Positions 40,001 to 49,161 of a stretch of 64,000 nucleotides of DNA are shown here, in pieces. This stretch comes from Streptomyces sp. MNU76 (GTDB lineage Bacteria > Actinomycetota > Actinomycetes > Streptomycetales > Streptomycetaceae). The stretch covers positions 124,001 to 188,000 of the forward strand of contig NZ_JAJKLK010000001.1 in the NCBI RefSeq assembly GCF_020982545.1, given 5' to 3'. The position numbers and the translations under genes were made by a program. Under the pieces are notes generated by a model. It made no database searches, was not told the DNA's origin, and worked only from the letters and a program-made list of their open reading frames with translations. How positions within the stretch are numbered: position 1 is the first letter of the stretch; each line of letters begins with the position of its first letter.

Positions 40001-40468
40001 TCAGATGCCCAGGTCCTTGATGATCTTCGCTACGTGGCCCGTCGCGCGGACGTTGTAGAGGGCGTGTGCCACCTTGCCCTCCTCGTCGACGATGATCGTG
40101 GAGCGGATGACGCCCAGGTACGTCTTGCCGTAGTTCTTCTTCTCGCCGAAGGCCGCGTACGCGTCCAGCACCGTCTTGTCCGGGTCGCCGAGAAGGGTGA
40201 CCTTCAGGGACTCCTTCTCGCGGAACTTGGCGAGTTTCTCGGGCTTGTCGGGGGAGATGCCGATCACGTCGTACCCGGCGTCCGCGAGGAGCTCCAGGTT
40301 GTCGGTGAAGTCACAGGCCTGCTTGGTGCAGCCCGGGGTCAGGGCGGCCGGGTAGAAGTAGACGATGACCTTGCGGCCCTTGTGGTCGGACAGGGACACC
40401 TCGTTGCCGTCGGCGTCCGGGAGGGTGAAGGCGGGGGCCACGTCCCCGGGTTGGAGTCGCTCGCTCAT
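40001..40468 (-). CDS. bcp: Thioredoxin-dependent peroxiredoxin (Bcp/PrxQ)
   Basis: A 155-residue thiol peroxidase. The peroxidatic Cys is in YPAALTPGCTKQACDFTDN, with the resolving Cys five residues later, as in two-Cys Bcp. The end has STIIVDEEGKVAHALYNVRATGH. ATG 40468 gives the standard length. It reduces hydroperoxides with thioredoxin in the cytosol. It is divergent from the DUF3618 gene. Confidence 0.95.
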   Translation of the reverse strand: MSERLQPGDVAPAFTLPDADGNEVSLSDHKGRKVIVYFYPAALTPGCTKQACDFTDNLELLADAGYDVIGISPDKPEKLAKFREKESLKVTLLGDPDKTVLDAYAAFGEKKNYGKTYLGVIRSTIIVDEEGKVAHALYNVRATGHVAKIIKDLGI

Positions 40469-40573
40469 CGGTCCAGCGTAATGGCGGGCCCTGGCGGTCC
40501 CGTGCCGGGTGGAGCTGACAGACTGTGCGGAACCAAGGGATTTCAGGGACAACCGACTACGGGAGGCCGCGCG

Positions 40574-40903
40574 GTGGCGGAGAGCTCGGACATCAGGACC
40601 CCGGCCGAGATCGAGGCGGACATCAAGCGCCGCCGTGAGAACCTCGCCGAGACGCTCGACGAGATCGGCGTCCGGGTGCATCCCAGGACCATCGTGGGCG
40701 ACGCCAAGGCCAAGGTCGCCTCCAACATCGACCACACCCTCGGCGCGGCGTACGTCTCGGTCAACCGTGTGGTCAGTGACGTCAGGGGCCAGTTCGTCGA
40801 CGAGGACGGCGCGCCCCGGGTCGAGCGCATCGTGCCCGTCGCCCTCGTGGTCGTCGCGGTGGTGGGGCTCCTCGCCCTCGGCACTCGGCGTCGTCGGGTC
40901 TGA
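40574..40903 (+). CDS. DUF3618 membrane-anchored protein
   Basis: A 109-residue protein. The N-terminal DUF3618 pattern is RTPAEIEADIKRRRENLAETLDEI, followed by KAKVASNI, and one C-terminal helix (IVPVALVVVAVVGLLALG) with a basic end. GGGAGG lies 7 nt before GTG 40574. The GroES-like gene starts 22 bp downstream. Function unknown; family members often sit beside phage-shock or membrane-stress genes. Confidence 0.85.
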   Translation: MAESSDIRTPAEIEADIKRRRENLAETLDEIGVRVHPRTIVGDAKAKVASNIDHTLGAAYVSVNRVVSDVRGQFVDEDGAPRVERIVPVALVVVAVVGLLALGTRRRRV

Positions 40904-40925
40904 CGGGGACAGGTAGGTTCGGGGT

Positions 40926-41270
40926 GTGAGCGAGAAGACCCAGCACGACGACAAGTTGCCCATTCGGATGCTGCACGACCGTGTGCTCGTGCGGCAGGAC
41001 ACCGCCGAGGGCGAGCGGCGTTCCGGCGGCGGCATCCTGATCCCCGCGACGGCGGCCGTCGGCCGGCGTCTCGCCTGGGCCGAGGTCGTCGCGGTCGGCC
41101 AGAACGTCCGGACCGTCGAGCCCGGCGACCGGGTCCTCTACGACCCCGAGGACCGTGCCGAGGTGGAGGTGCGGGGCGTGGCGTACGTCCTGATGCGGGA
41201 GCGCGATCTGCACGCCGTGGCCGCGGACCGGTTCGAGGGGTCGGAGGACTCCACGGGCCTGTATCTCTGA
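40926..41270 (+). CDS. GroES-like (Cpn10) chaperonin-family protein
   Basis: A 114-residue Cpn10-fold protein. It has IRMLHDRVLVRQDTAEGERRSGGGILIP, close to the GroES mobile-loop region, and VVAVGQNVRTVEPGDRVLYD. It is not next to groEL, and its C-terminal tail (ADRFEGSEDSTGLYL) is longer than GroES, so it is probably a specialised paralogue. It is likely cotranscribed with the DUF3618 gene. GTG 40926. Confidence 0.85.
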   Translation: MSEKTQHDDKLPIRMLHDRVLVRQDTAEGERRSGGGILIPATAAVGRRLAWAEVVAVGQNVRTVEPGDRVLYDPEDRAEVEVRGVAYVLMRERDLHAVAADRFEGSEDSTGLYL

Positions 41271-41330
41271 GATGCGTCTCTGAGATGTATCTATGACTCC
41301 GAGATGTATCTCTGCGATGCGTCTCTGATT
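41263..41330. repeat. Tandem small palindromes after the GroES-like gene
   Basis: Variants of GAGATGTATCTC (GAGATGCGTCTC, GAGATGTATCTA, CGATGCGTCTC) occur four times at 14-18-bp spacing; the first overlaps the stop codon. Confidence 0.65.
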
Positions 41331-41344
41331 CGCAGGCTGTGACA

Positions 41345-41386
41345 GGCGGTGGGGGCTGGTGAGCATGGTCACCAGCCCCCACCGCC
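41345..41386. terminator. Bidirectional terminator between GroES-like and PBP genes
   Basis: GGCGGTGGGGGCTGGTGA and its exact complement make an 18-bp stem with a 6-nt loop, between convergent genes. Confidence 0.92.
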
Positions 41387-41403
41387 TTCTGCTTGTGCCG
41401 GGG

Positions 41404-44400
41404 CTACCCGAACGGTCCCACCGAGGTGTCGCCTCCCGAGTTCGCTCCGCCGTCGCCGGTTCCTCCGTCGGCTGTGGCTCCGCCGGTGGAGGAGGCTCCT
41501 CCGTCGGCTGTCCCTCCGCCGGTGGAGGTCGCTCCGCCGTCGGTCGAGGTGCCGCCGGTGGAGGCCGTTCCGCCGTCCGTCGTCGCCCCGCCCGTGGAAC
41601 TCGTGCCGCCGTCGGTGGTGGGTGTGCCGCCGCCGGTGGTGGTGCCGTTGTCGGTGCTGTCGTCCGTCGGGCCGCCGGGCTCCTCGTCGCCCGTGGGGCC
41701 GCCGGTCTCCTCGTCGCCGGTGGCGCTGGGCTCCTCGGCCGGGGTGCTGGGCGGGGTGATCACGACGTCCGCGCCGACCTGGAGGTCGAGGTCGAACTCC
41801 TTGACCTTCTTGCCCTTCAGGGCGGCCTTGGTGAACTGCGCCCAGATCTGGGTGGGCGCCCCACCGCCGTTGATGCGGGGCAGACCCATCGCGCCGTAGA
41901 GCGGCTTGTGGATGCCCGTCTTGGGGTCTTGGCCCATCACGGAGACGACGGTGGCGAGGTCGGGGGTGTAGCCCGCGAACCAGGCCGCCTTGTCCTCCTC
42001 GGCGGTGCCCGTCTTGCCGGCGACCGGGTGACCGGAGGCCTGCGCGGCGGTGGCGGTGCCGTTCTGGACGACGCTCCGCAGGACGGAGGTGGTGGTGTCG
42101 GCGGCCTTGCGGCTGACGGCCTGGGTGGACTCCGTGCTCGGGAGCTTGATCACCTCGCCGTCCTTGCTGATCTTCTCGATCATCGTGTACGTGCCGTGCT
42201 TGCCGTGGTTGGCGAGCGTCGCGTACGCCTCCGTCATGTCGAGGACGCTCGCGGTGGCGGTGCCCAGGGCGATGGACGGGTACGGGTTCATGTCCGGCGT
42301 GTTCTTGGGCAGCCCGAGGTCGATCGCGGTCTTCTCGATCTTCTCGGGGCCGACGTCCACGGCCATCTGCGCGTACACCGAGTTCACGGAACTCTCGGTG
42401 GCCTGGCGGACGGAGATGTTGCCGTAGTTGACGTAGTCCTCGTTCTCGGGGGCGTACGCCGGGCCGGGCCAGCCCGTCACGGGGCGCTTGTTGGTGCCGT
42501 CGTAGACGGTGTTCGGGGTGATCGCCTGGCCGCTCTGGGTGTTGGAGGCGTTCTCCACGGCGGCGGTGAACACGAACGGCTTGAAGGTGGAGCCGACCTG
42601 GAAGTCACGGCGGGTCGCGTTGTTGACGTACTGCTTGGTGTAGTCGATGCCGCCGTACATCGCGATGACCTTGCCGGTCTTCGGGTCGATGGAGACACCG
42701 CCGGCGCGTACGTAGTTGTCGACCTTGCGGTTCTTCTTGTCGAGCTTGTCCATCAGCTGGTCGTCGACGGCCTTGATGAAGGCGTTCTGCATCTTGGGCT
42801 GGATGGTGGTGGTGATGCGGTAGCCACCGCCGTTCTCCAGCGCCTCCTCGTCGATGATCTTGTGGTCGTAGAGGTACGACTTGATGGCCTCGACGAGGTA
42901 GCCGCGCTGGCCGGAGAAGGCGCTGGGCGTGATGGCCTGCTTCGGCATCGGGAACTTCGCGCCGGTGCGCTCGGACTGCTTGAGCCAGCCCTCCTTCACC
43001 ATGCCGTCGAGGACGTAGTTCCAGCGGGCGACCGCCGCGTCCTTGTTCTCCGGGTGGGCGACGACGTCGTACACGCTCGGCGCGTTGACGAGCGCGGCGA
43101 GGTACGCGCCCTGCTCGGCGGTGAGTTCGTCGGCGTCGACGCCGTAGTAGGCCTGGGCGGCGGCCTGGATGCCGTAGGCGTTGCGGCCGAAGAAGCTGGT
43201 GTTGAGGTAGCCCTCCAGGATCTCGTCCTTGGTGACCTCGCGGTCCAGCTTGATCGCGATGAAGAACTCCTTCACCTTGCGGGTGACGGTCTGGTCCTGG
43301 GCCAGGTAGTAGTTCTTCACGTACTGCTGGGTGATGGTGGAGCCGGACTGCTTGCCCTTGCCGGTCGCGGTGTTCCAGCCGGCGCGGACCATCGCCTTGA
43401 GGTCGATGGCCGGCTCGGAGTAGAAGTCGCGGTCCTCGGCGGCCAGTACGGCGTGCTGGGCGGCCTTGGAGACCTTCGACAGCGGGACGTTCTCGCGGTT
43501 GACCTCGCCGTCGCGGGCGATCTGGGTGCCGTCCGCGTAGAGGTAGACGTTGCTCTGCTTGGTCGCGGCGTCCTGCGGCTTGGGGATGTGGACCATGTTG
43601 TAGCCCAGCACGAAGGCGCCGACGATCAGCATGATGCCGACCACGAAGGCGCCGAGCACCATGCGCCAGGTGGGGATCAGGCGCCTGAAGCCGGTGCGCT
43701 TGGGCCGCTTGGGCTTCTTGCCCTTGCCGCCGCCCGCGGGGGCCGGGGTGATGTCGGGCACGGCGGCGGTCGCGGTGGCGGCAGCGGTGGCGACCGTGGG
43801 GCCGGTCCCGGGGGCCGCCTTCTCGGCGGAGACGACGCCGAGCGCCTGCGTGGGCGTGTCGGCGCCCGGCCGGGCGGCGGCGGGGGCGACTTCCGGGCGG
43901 CCGGGGTGATCCCCAGGGTGGTGGTGGGGGTGTCGTCAGCGCGCCCGCCCGGCGCCGCACCGGGGGCACGAGGGGTCTGAGCGCCGGTGGACTTGGTGGC
44001 GGAGGTCGCGGCGGTGTCGCCGTCGCGAGGGGGCGGGGTGCCTCCGCCGCCACGCCGGCGGAAGCTGCGGACCCGGCGGAAGCTGCGGCCCCTGAGGCCC
44101 CTGAGGCCCCTGAGGCCCCGGCGAGCCCGGCGGCCTTGGCGGCGCGGGCCGCGCGGGCGGCCCTCGCGGCCCGGGCGTCCGGCACCCCGGCCGCCTTGCC
44201 GTCGCGCCCGGCGTCACGGCCGCCTGCGGAGTCGCCACCGCGCACGCCACCGGTCTGGCCGTCGCGAGCACCGGTGGGCTGACCGTCCCGAGCGCCTGCG
44301 GGCGGCCGCCGCGACCGCCGGTCTGCCGGCCGTCGCGCGCGCCGGTGGACCCGCCGTCGGCGGGTGACGCCGACTCGGTCCGCGGCGCCTGCCCGGCCGT

Positions 44401-44981
44401 TGCACCGGTCTGCCCGCCGGATGCCGAGGCGGGAGGGCGGAGCCGGGCTTGCCGCCGGGCGCCGCGCCGGGCCTCCCGCCGGGTGCTGTCGCCGACTGGC
44501 CGTCGGACGCCGTGCCGGGCCGTCCGTCCGGCCGTGTGCCGGACGCGGGGCCGGGCTTGCCGCCGGGCCTCCCGCCGGCACCGGAGGCACCGGAAGCACC
44601 GGCTGCCTCGCCTGAGCGTGCGCCGGAAGTCGGGTCGGGCTGTCCGCCGGGTGCCGAGCTGGCCTCCCGCCGCCGGAAGCGCCGGAAGTGCCAGGGCCGC
44701 CGGACGCGCCCGAAGCCGTGCCGGAGCGCGGGCCGGAAGGCGGGTGGGGTTGCCCTCGGAGGAGGGTCCGGGCGGGCGCCGGAGGTCGCCGGAGGTCGGC
44801 CGTTCGGCTGTCCGTCGGACGCGGCTCCCTTGCCGGAGGCCGGGCCGGCGTCGCCGGTGGGCGTCTTCCTGGCGGCGTCGGCGTCGGCACCGGGTCCCTG
44901 AGGTGTGCCCGGAGTGCGTGGCTCCGGGTCTCTCGGTGCCCAGCCCGGGCCGTTCCGCTTCGGCTGCGGCTCGTCGCTCAT
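41404..44981 (-). CDS. Class A penicillin-binding protein with long disordered N-terminus
   Basis: A bifunctional peptidoglycan synthase. The clean frame (43761-41404, 785 residues) has a TM helix (MVLGAFVVGIMLIVGAFVLG), the transglycosylase with EDRDFYSEPAIDLKAM and GGSTITQQYVKNYY (as SGSTITQQYVKNYY), and the transpeptidase with GSTFKPF (SxxK), SSVN and GKTGTAEEDKAAWF. The tail is a Gly/Thr/Ser repeat. The gene probably begins at ATG 44981 (MSDEPQPKRNGPGWAPRDPE, GGAG upstream), but 43761-44850 changes frame several times in Gly/Pro/Arg-rich sequence, with sensible segments such as SGPRSGTASGASGGPGTSG in another frame. These are probably indels. Annotated as one gene with a disturbed N-terminus. 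Confidence 0.85.
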
Positions 44982-45279
44982 CGTGCTGCCGTGCTCCTGA
45001 TTCCGCGTCGTACGTTCATTTCCGTACGGACTCGTACGCTTTGCGCCCACTCCGGGCCGGTTCTGCGCCCCTGAGTGAAGACTCTCGTACCGTGCGATCC
45101 GTTCCCGGATCACGGCACGTGCCCCGCACGCCTCATGAGTGCCACCGTCCGCCCCGCTGTCCGCCCCGAAAACGCGTGGCAGGCCCCTCCGGCCGCGGAC
45201 TAGGCTTCTTCGCTTCGGCCCGAATCGGTCCAGGCCTCGGCCTTTCGCCTAACTCTTCGCAGCGGATGGGGGTTTCCTC

Positions 45280-46080
45280 GTGGGCACAGGGCGGTTGTAC
45301 GCCGCCGTCGCCGCCGGTGGTTTCAGGCGGTACGCGACATATCGGGTGGCCACCGCCGCGGGGGTGTTCACCAACACCGTCTTCGGCTTCATCCTCGCAT
45401 ACACCTACCTGGCCCTCTGGCAGGAGAAGCCCGACCTCGGCGGCTACGACCAAGCACAGGCCCTCACCTATGTATGGGTCGGCCAGGCGATGTTCGCGGT
45501 CATGGTGCTGGGAAGCGTCGGCTTCGAGGAGGAGTTGATCGAGCGGATCCGGACGGGTGACATCGCGGTCGACCTGTACCGGCCCGTCGACCTCCAGCTG
45601 TGGTGGCTCGCCGCCGACATGGGCCGCGCCCTGTTCCAGCTGCTGGGACGCGGTGTCGTGCCCATGCTGTGCGGCGCCCTCTTCTTCGACCTGGCCCTGC
45701 CCTCCGGCCCGCTGCCGTGGCTGGCCTGTCTCGTCGCGGTGGCCCTCGGCGCTCTCGTCAGCTTCGCGATCCGTTACATCGTCGCGCTGTGGGCCTTCTG
45801 GCTCCTCGACGGCGCCGGAGCGATGCAGATCACCTGGCTCACCGGAGTCTTCTTCTCCGGGATGCTCCTGCCGCTGAACGTCTTCCCCGGCGCGCTCGGC
45901 GACCTCGCCCGCGTCCTGCCCTGGTCCGCGCTGCTCCAGGCCCCGGCGGACGTCCTGCTCGGCGAGGCCGACCCGCTGCGGACGTACGCCTTCCAGCTCG
46001 CCTGGGCGGCGGCCCTGCTCGCGGTCGGACGGCTGATCCAGTCGGCGGCGACCCGGAAGGTGGTGGTCCAGGGTGGCTGA
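45280..46080 (+). CDS. ABC-2 family transporter permease, first subunit
   Basis: A 266-residue permease of the ABC-2/DUF990 type with six membrane helices. Segments include AGVFTNTVFGFILAYTYLALW, GRGVVPMLCGALFFDLAL and GVFFSGMLLPLNVFPG. It forms a three-gene unit with the next permease and an ATPase; its stop overlaps the following start. Related to exporters beside DUF1707 genes in Streptomyces. Substrate unknown. GTG 45280. Confidence 0.9.
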   Translation: MGTGRLYAAVAAGGFRRYATYRVATAAGVFTNTVFGFILAYTYLALWQEKPDLGGYDQAQALTYVWVGQAMFAVMVLGSVGFEEELIERIRTGDIAVDLYRPVDLQLWWLAADMGRALFQLLGRGVVPMLCGALFFDLALPSGPLPWLACLVAVALGALVSFAIRYIVALWAFWLLDGAGAMQITWLTGVFFSGMLLPLNVFPGALGDLARVLPWSALLQAPADVLLGEADPLRTYAFQLAWAAALLAVGRLIQSAATRKVVVQGG

Positions 46081-46954
46081 CGTGGACGAGCGCCCCGCCA
46101 CGGGCACCGAGCGGGAGCACCCGTTCGCCGAGTACGGCACGTACAGCCGCGTCCGCGACGGGCTGCGCGCCTACCGCATGATCGCCGCCATGTGGATCCG
46201 CTCCACGATGGCCTACCGCGCGTCCTTCGCGATGACGACGTTCGGGAACTTCGCGGCGACCTCTTTCGACTTCGTCGCGATCCTGCTGATGTTCTCGCAG
46301 GTCGACGAGTTGGGCGGATTCACCCTGCCCGAGATCGCCCTGCTCTACGGCACCTCCGCCGTCGCCTTCGGCCTCGCGGATCTGATGATCGGCTCGATGG
46401 ACCGGCTCGGGCGCCGGGTCCGCGACGGCACGCTGGACACCCTCCTCGTACGCCCCGTGCCGGTGCTCGCCCAGGTCGCCGCCGACAAGTTCGCGCTGCG
46501 CCGCCTCGGCCGGATCACCCAGGGGCTGTTCGTCCTCGGCTACGCCCTGGTTTCCCTCGACATCGCGTGGACCCCGGCCAAGGTGCTGATGATCCCGCTG
46601 ATGGTGGGGAGCGGCGGGCTGATCTTCGGCGCGGTGTTCGTCGCGGGTGCGGCCTTCCAGTTCGTCGCGCAGGACGCCTCCGAGGTGCAGAACGCCTTCA
46701 CCTACGGCGGCGTGACCCTCCTGCAGTACCCGCCGGCGCTCTTCGCCAAGGACCTGGTGCGCGGGGTGACCTTCGTCCTGCCGCTCGCCTTCGTCAACTG
46801 GGTGCCCGGACTGTACGTCCTGGGCCGCCCCTACCCCCTCGACCTGCCGGCCTGGCTGGCCTTCGCGCCCCCGCTGGTCGGCGTGGCCTGCTGCGCCCTG
46901 GCGGGGGTCGCCTGGCGGGCGGGGCTGCGTTCGTATCGAAGTACAGGGAGCTGA
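46073..46954 (+). CDS. ABC-2 family transporter permease, second subunit
   Basis: A 293-residue permease, homologous in layout to the upstream one, with six predicted helices (FAMTTFGNFAATSFDFVAILLMF; FVLGYALVSLDIAW; LAFAPPLVGVACCALAGVAW). The cytoplasmic GSMDRLGRRVRDGTLDTLLVRPVP is the family coupling segment. GTG 46073 overlaps the upstream stop by 8 bp, so translation is coupled. It forms a heterodimeric membrane channel with the first permease. Confidence 0.9.
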   Translation: MADVDERPATGTEREHPFAEYGTYSRVRDGLRAYRMIAAMWIRSTMAYRASFAMTTFGNFAATSFDFVAILLMFSQVDELGGFTLPEIALLYGTSAVAFGLADLMIGSMDRLGRRVRDGTLDTLLVRPVPVLAQVAADKFALRRLGRITQGLFVLGYALVSLDIAWTPAKVLMIPLMVGSGGLIFGAVFVAGAAFQFVAQDASEVQNAFTYGGVTLLQYPPALFAKDLVRGVTFVLPLAFVNWVPGLYVLGRPYPLDLPAWLAFAPPLVGVACCALAGVAWRAGLRSYRSTGS

Positions 46955-46956
46955 GC

Positions 46957-48039
46957 GTGACAGACAGCGCGTTTGCGACAGACGGCGCGTTCGTGGCCGA
47001 CAGCGCGTTCATCGAACTCGACCGTGTCGAGAAGGTCTTCGACGTCCGCAGGAAGACCGGGTTCCTGCGCCGGGAGCGGCGTGAGGTGCGGGCGGTCGAC
47101 TCGATCTCGTTCAGGGTGGCGCGCGGCGAGATGGTCGGCTACATCGGGCCGAACGGCGCCGGGAAGTCCACCACCATCAAGATGCTGACGGGGATCCTGA
47201 CGCCGAGCGGGGGGCGGCTGCGGGTCGCCGGGATCGACCCGTCCAGGGAACGGACGCGGCTGGCCCGGCGGATCGGGGTGGTGTTCGGCCAGCGGACGAC
47301 CCTGTGGTGGGACCTCCCCCTCATCGACTCGTACGCGCTGATGCACCGCATGTACCGCATCCCGGACGCCCGTTACCGCGAGAACCTCGACCGGTGCGTC
47401 GAACTTCTCGAACTGGGCGAGCTGCTGGACGTGCCCGTACGGCAGCTCTCGCTCGGGCAGCGGATGCGCGGGGACATCGCGGCGGCCCTGCTGCACGACC
47501 CGGAGGTGCTGTACCTGGACGAGCCGACGATCGGGCTCGACGTCATCAGCAAGGCCAAGGTCCGCGAGTTCCTCAAGGACCTCAACACCGAGCGGGGCAC
47601 GACCGTGCTGCTCACCACGCACGACCTCCAGGACATCGAGCAGCTGTGCGGCCGGGTGATGGTCATCGACCACGGGCGTCTGATGTACGACGGCCCGCTG
47701 ACCGGGCTGCACGAGGTGGGCGAGAGCGAGCGGACGCTCGTCGTGGACCTGGAGCGGGAGCTGCCGCCGATCGAGGCCGCGCCCGCCCGGGTCGTCCGGG
47801 TGGAGGGGCCCCGGCAGTGGCTGGCGTTCCCCGCGTCGGAGTCGGCGGCCCCGCTGGTGGCCCGGATCGCGTCCGCGTATCCGCTGGTGGATCTCTCCGT
47901 GCGGGAGCCGGACATCGAGGCCGTGATCGCCCAGATGTACGCGCAGCAGGCGGAGCGGGTGGGGAAGGAGGGAGGGGTGGGGAGCCCGGTGCGGCTGTGT
48001 CGTAGCCCCCCGTACGGGGTTCCTCGTAGGCTGATTCGC
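46957..48039 (+). CDS. ABC transporter ATP-binding protein
   Basis: The ATPase of the exporter, about 340 residues. Walker A GPNGAGKSTTI, Q-loop VFGQRTTLWWD, signature LSLGQRMRGD (a variant of LSGGQ), Walker B LLHDPEVLYLDEPTIGLD and switch His in LTTHDLQD are all present, with a C-terminal regulatory segment. GTG 46957 follows AGGGAG. No stop codon occurs before the DUF1707 gene at 48040: the frame continues through ERVGKEGGVGSPVRLCRSPP, which looks like promoter sequence, so the true end is probably hidden by an indel near the G-rich run around 47960-47985. Confidence 0.88.
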
Positions 48040-48891
48040 ATGACGGACGACCTGCCGGATCTTCCGGCCGCCGCGGACCTTCGTGCCTCCGACGCCGATC
48101 GTGAACGAGTCTCCGAGCAGCTGCGGGACGCCCTCGCGGAGGGGCGGCTCGACATGGAGGAGTTCGAGGAGCGGCTGGACGCGACGTACAAGGCGCGGAC
48201 CTACGGCGAGTTGGCGCCGATCACCCGGGATCTGCCCGGCGCGGGCGCGGTGGCGCCGCCGGCCGTCGTGCCGCAGCCGCCCGTGTCCCTGGTCAAGGGG
48301 TCCGCGGCGGACGCGAGTTGGCCGGAGCGGATCGTCGGGGGCGACGGCTCGTCCACCTGGGGTGTGGCGATCATGTCCGGGTTCGAGCGCAAGGGGCGGT
48401 GGACCGTGCCCGCGCGGTTCGACTGCTTCGCGTTCTGGGGCGGCGGGGAACTGGACCTGCGGGACGCGTACTTCGCGGAGCGTGAGGTCGTCATCAACTG
48501 TGTGGCGATCATGGGCGGGATCAACGTGATCGTGCCGCCCGGCGTCGAGGTCGTGGTCCGGGGCATCGGCATCATGGGCGGCTTCGACCATAGCGAGGAG
48601 GGGGTGCCCGGGGAGCCGGGTGCTCCGCGGGTCGTTCTCACCGGGTTCGCGTTCTGGGGCGGGGTCGGGGTAGAGCGGAAGGTGCCCAAGGCCGAGCGCC
48701 AGCGGTTGAAGGAGGCGCGCCGGCAGGAGCGGTTGGAACGGCGTGAGGCTCGGCGGGAGTTGCACGCGTCGCATCGCGATCACACGCATGAGATGCGCGA
48801 GGCGCATCGGGAGGCGATGGGCCAGGTGCGGGACGCTCTGCGCGACCGGCGGGACGCGGAGCGGGAGCGACGGCGGGGGAGAGGCAACTAG
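48040..48891 (+). CDS. DUF1707 protein with LiaF-like C-terminal domain
   Basis: A 283-residue protein. The N-terminal DUF1707 domain is DLRASDADRERVSEQLRDALAEGRLDMEEFEERLDA. Middle repeats VAIMSGF, VAIMGGI and IGIMGGF resemble the LiaF/cell-wall-stress-sensing fold. The C-terminus is a charged helix rich in Arg and Glu (RQERLERREARREL), a likely coiled coil. TAGGCT 7 nt before ATG 48040 is a good -10 box, so it has its own leaderless promoter despite reading on from the ABC frame. The stop TAG lies inside the CTAG border of MITE copy 3. Confidence 0.88.
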   Translation: MTDDLPDLPAAADLRASDADRERVSEQLRDALAEGRLDMEEFEERLDATYKARTYGELAPITRDLPGAGAVAPPAVVPQPPVSLVKGSAADASWPERIVGGDGSSTWGVAIMSGFERKGRWTVPARFDCFAFWGGGELDLRDAYFAEREVVINCVAIMGGINVIVPPGVEVVVRGIGIMGGFDHSEEGVPGEPGAPRVVLTGFAFWGGVGVERKVPKAERQRLKEARRQERLERREARRELHASHRDHTHEMREAHREAMGQVRDALRDRRDAERERRRGRGN

Positions 48892-49056
48892 GGGGTGTTT
48901 CGAAAGTCCCGCACAGCACCCACGGCGCCCGGCACGCACTCTCGCCGCACCGGCCGAAACCCCAAGTACGTCCAGTACGAGGGCTTTCGTCCGGCACGCC
49001 GAGAGCACGCACCGGACACCGCGGGCACCGCACAGGACTTTCGAAACACCCCCTAG
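48888..49056. mobile_element. MITE copy 3, 169 bp (divergent)
   Basis: Ends CTAGGGGGTGTTTCGAAAGT and its complement, related to but distinct from copies 1 and 2; interior shares the CGGCACGC and TACGAGGGCTTTCGTCCGG segments. It supplies the TAG stop of the DUF1707 gene. Confidence 0.75.
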
Positions 49057-49088
49057 GCCGTCTGCCGGGTGCGGGCACGTCGTGGTCG

Positions 49089-49142
49089 CTCGCGCAGTTC
49101 CCCGCGCCCCCTTACGGGCTGCGCCCCTGACGGGGCGCTCCC
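49089..49142. repeat. Streptomyces intergenic hairpin repeat
   Basis: CTCGCGCAGTTCCCCGCGCC followed by a short GGGCTGCGCCCCTGACGGGG stem, lying just beyond MITE copy 3. Confidence 0.65.
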
Positions 49143-49161
49143 TCCCGTGTCGCAGTGACCG

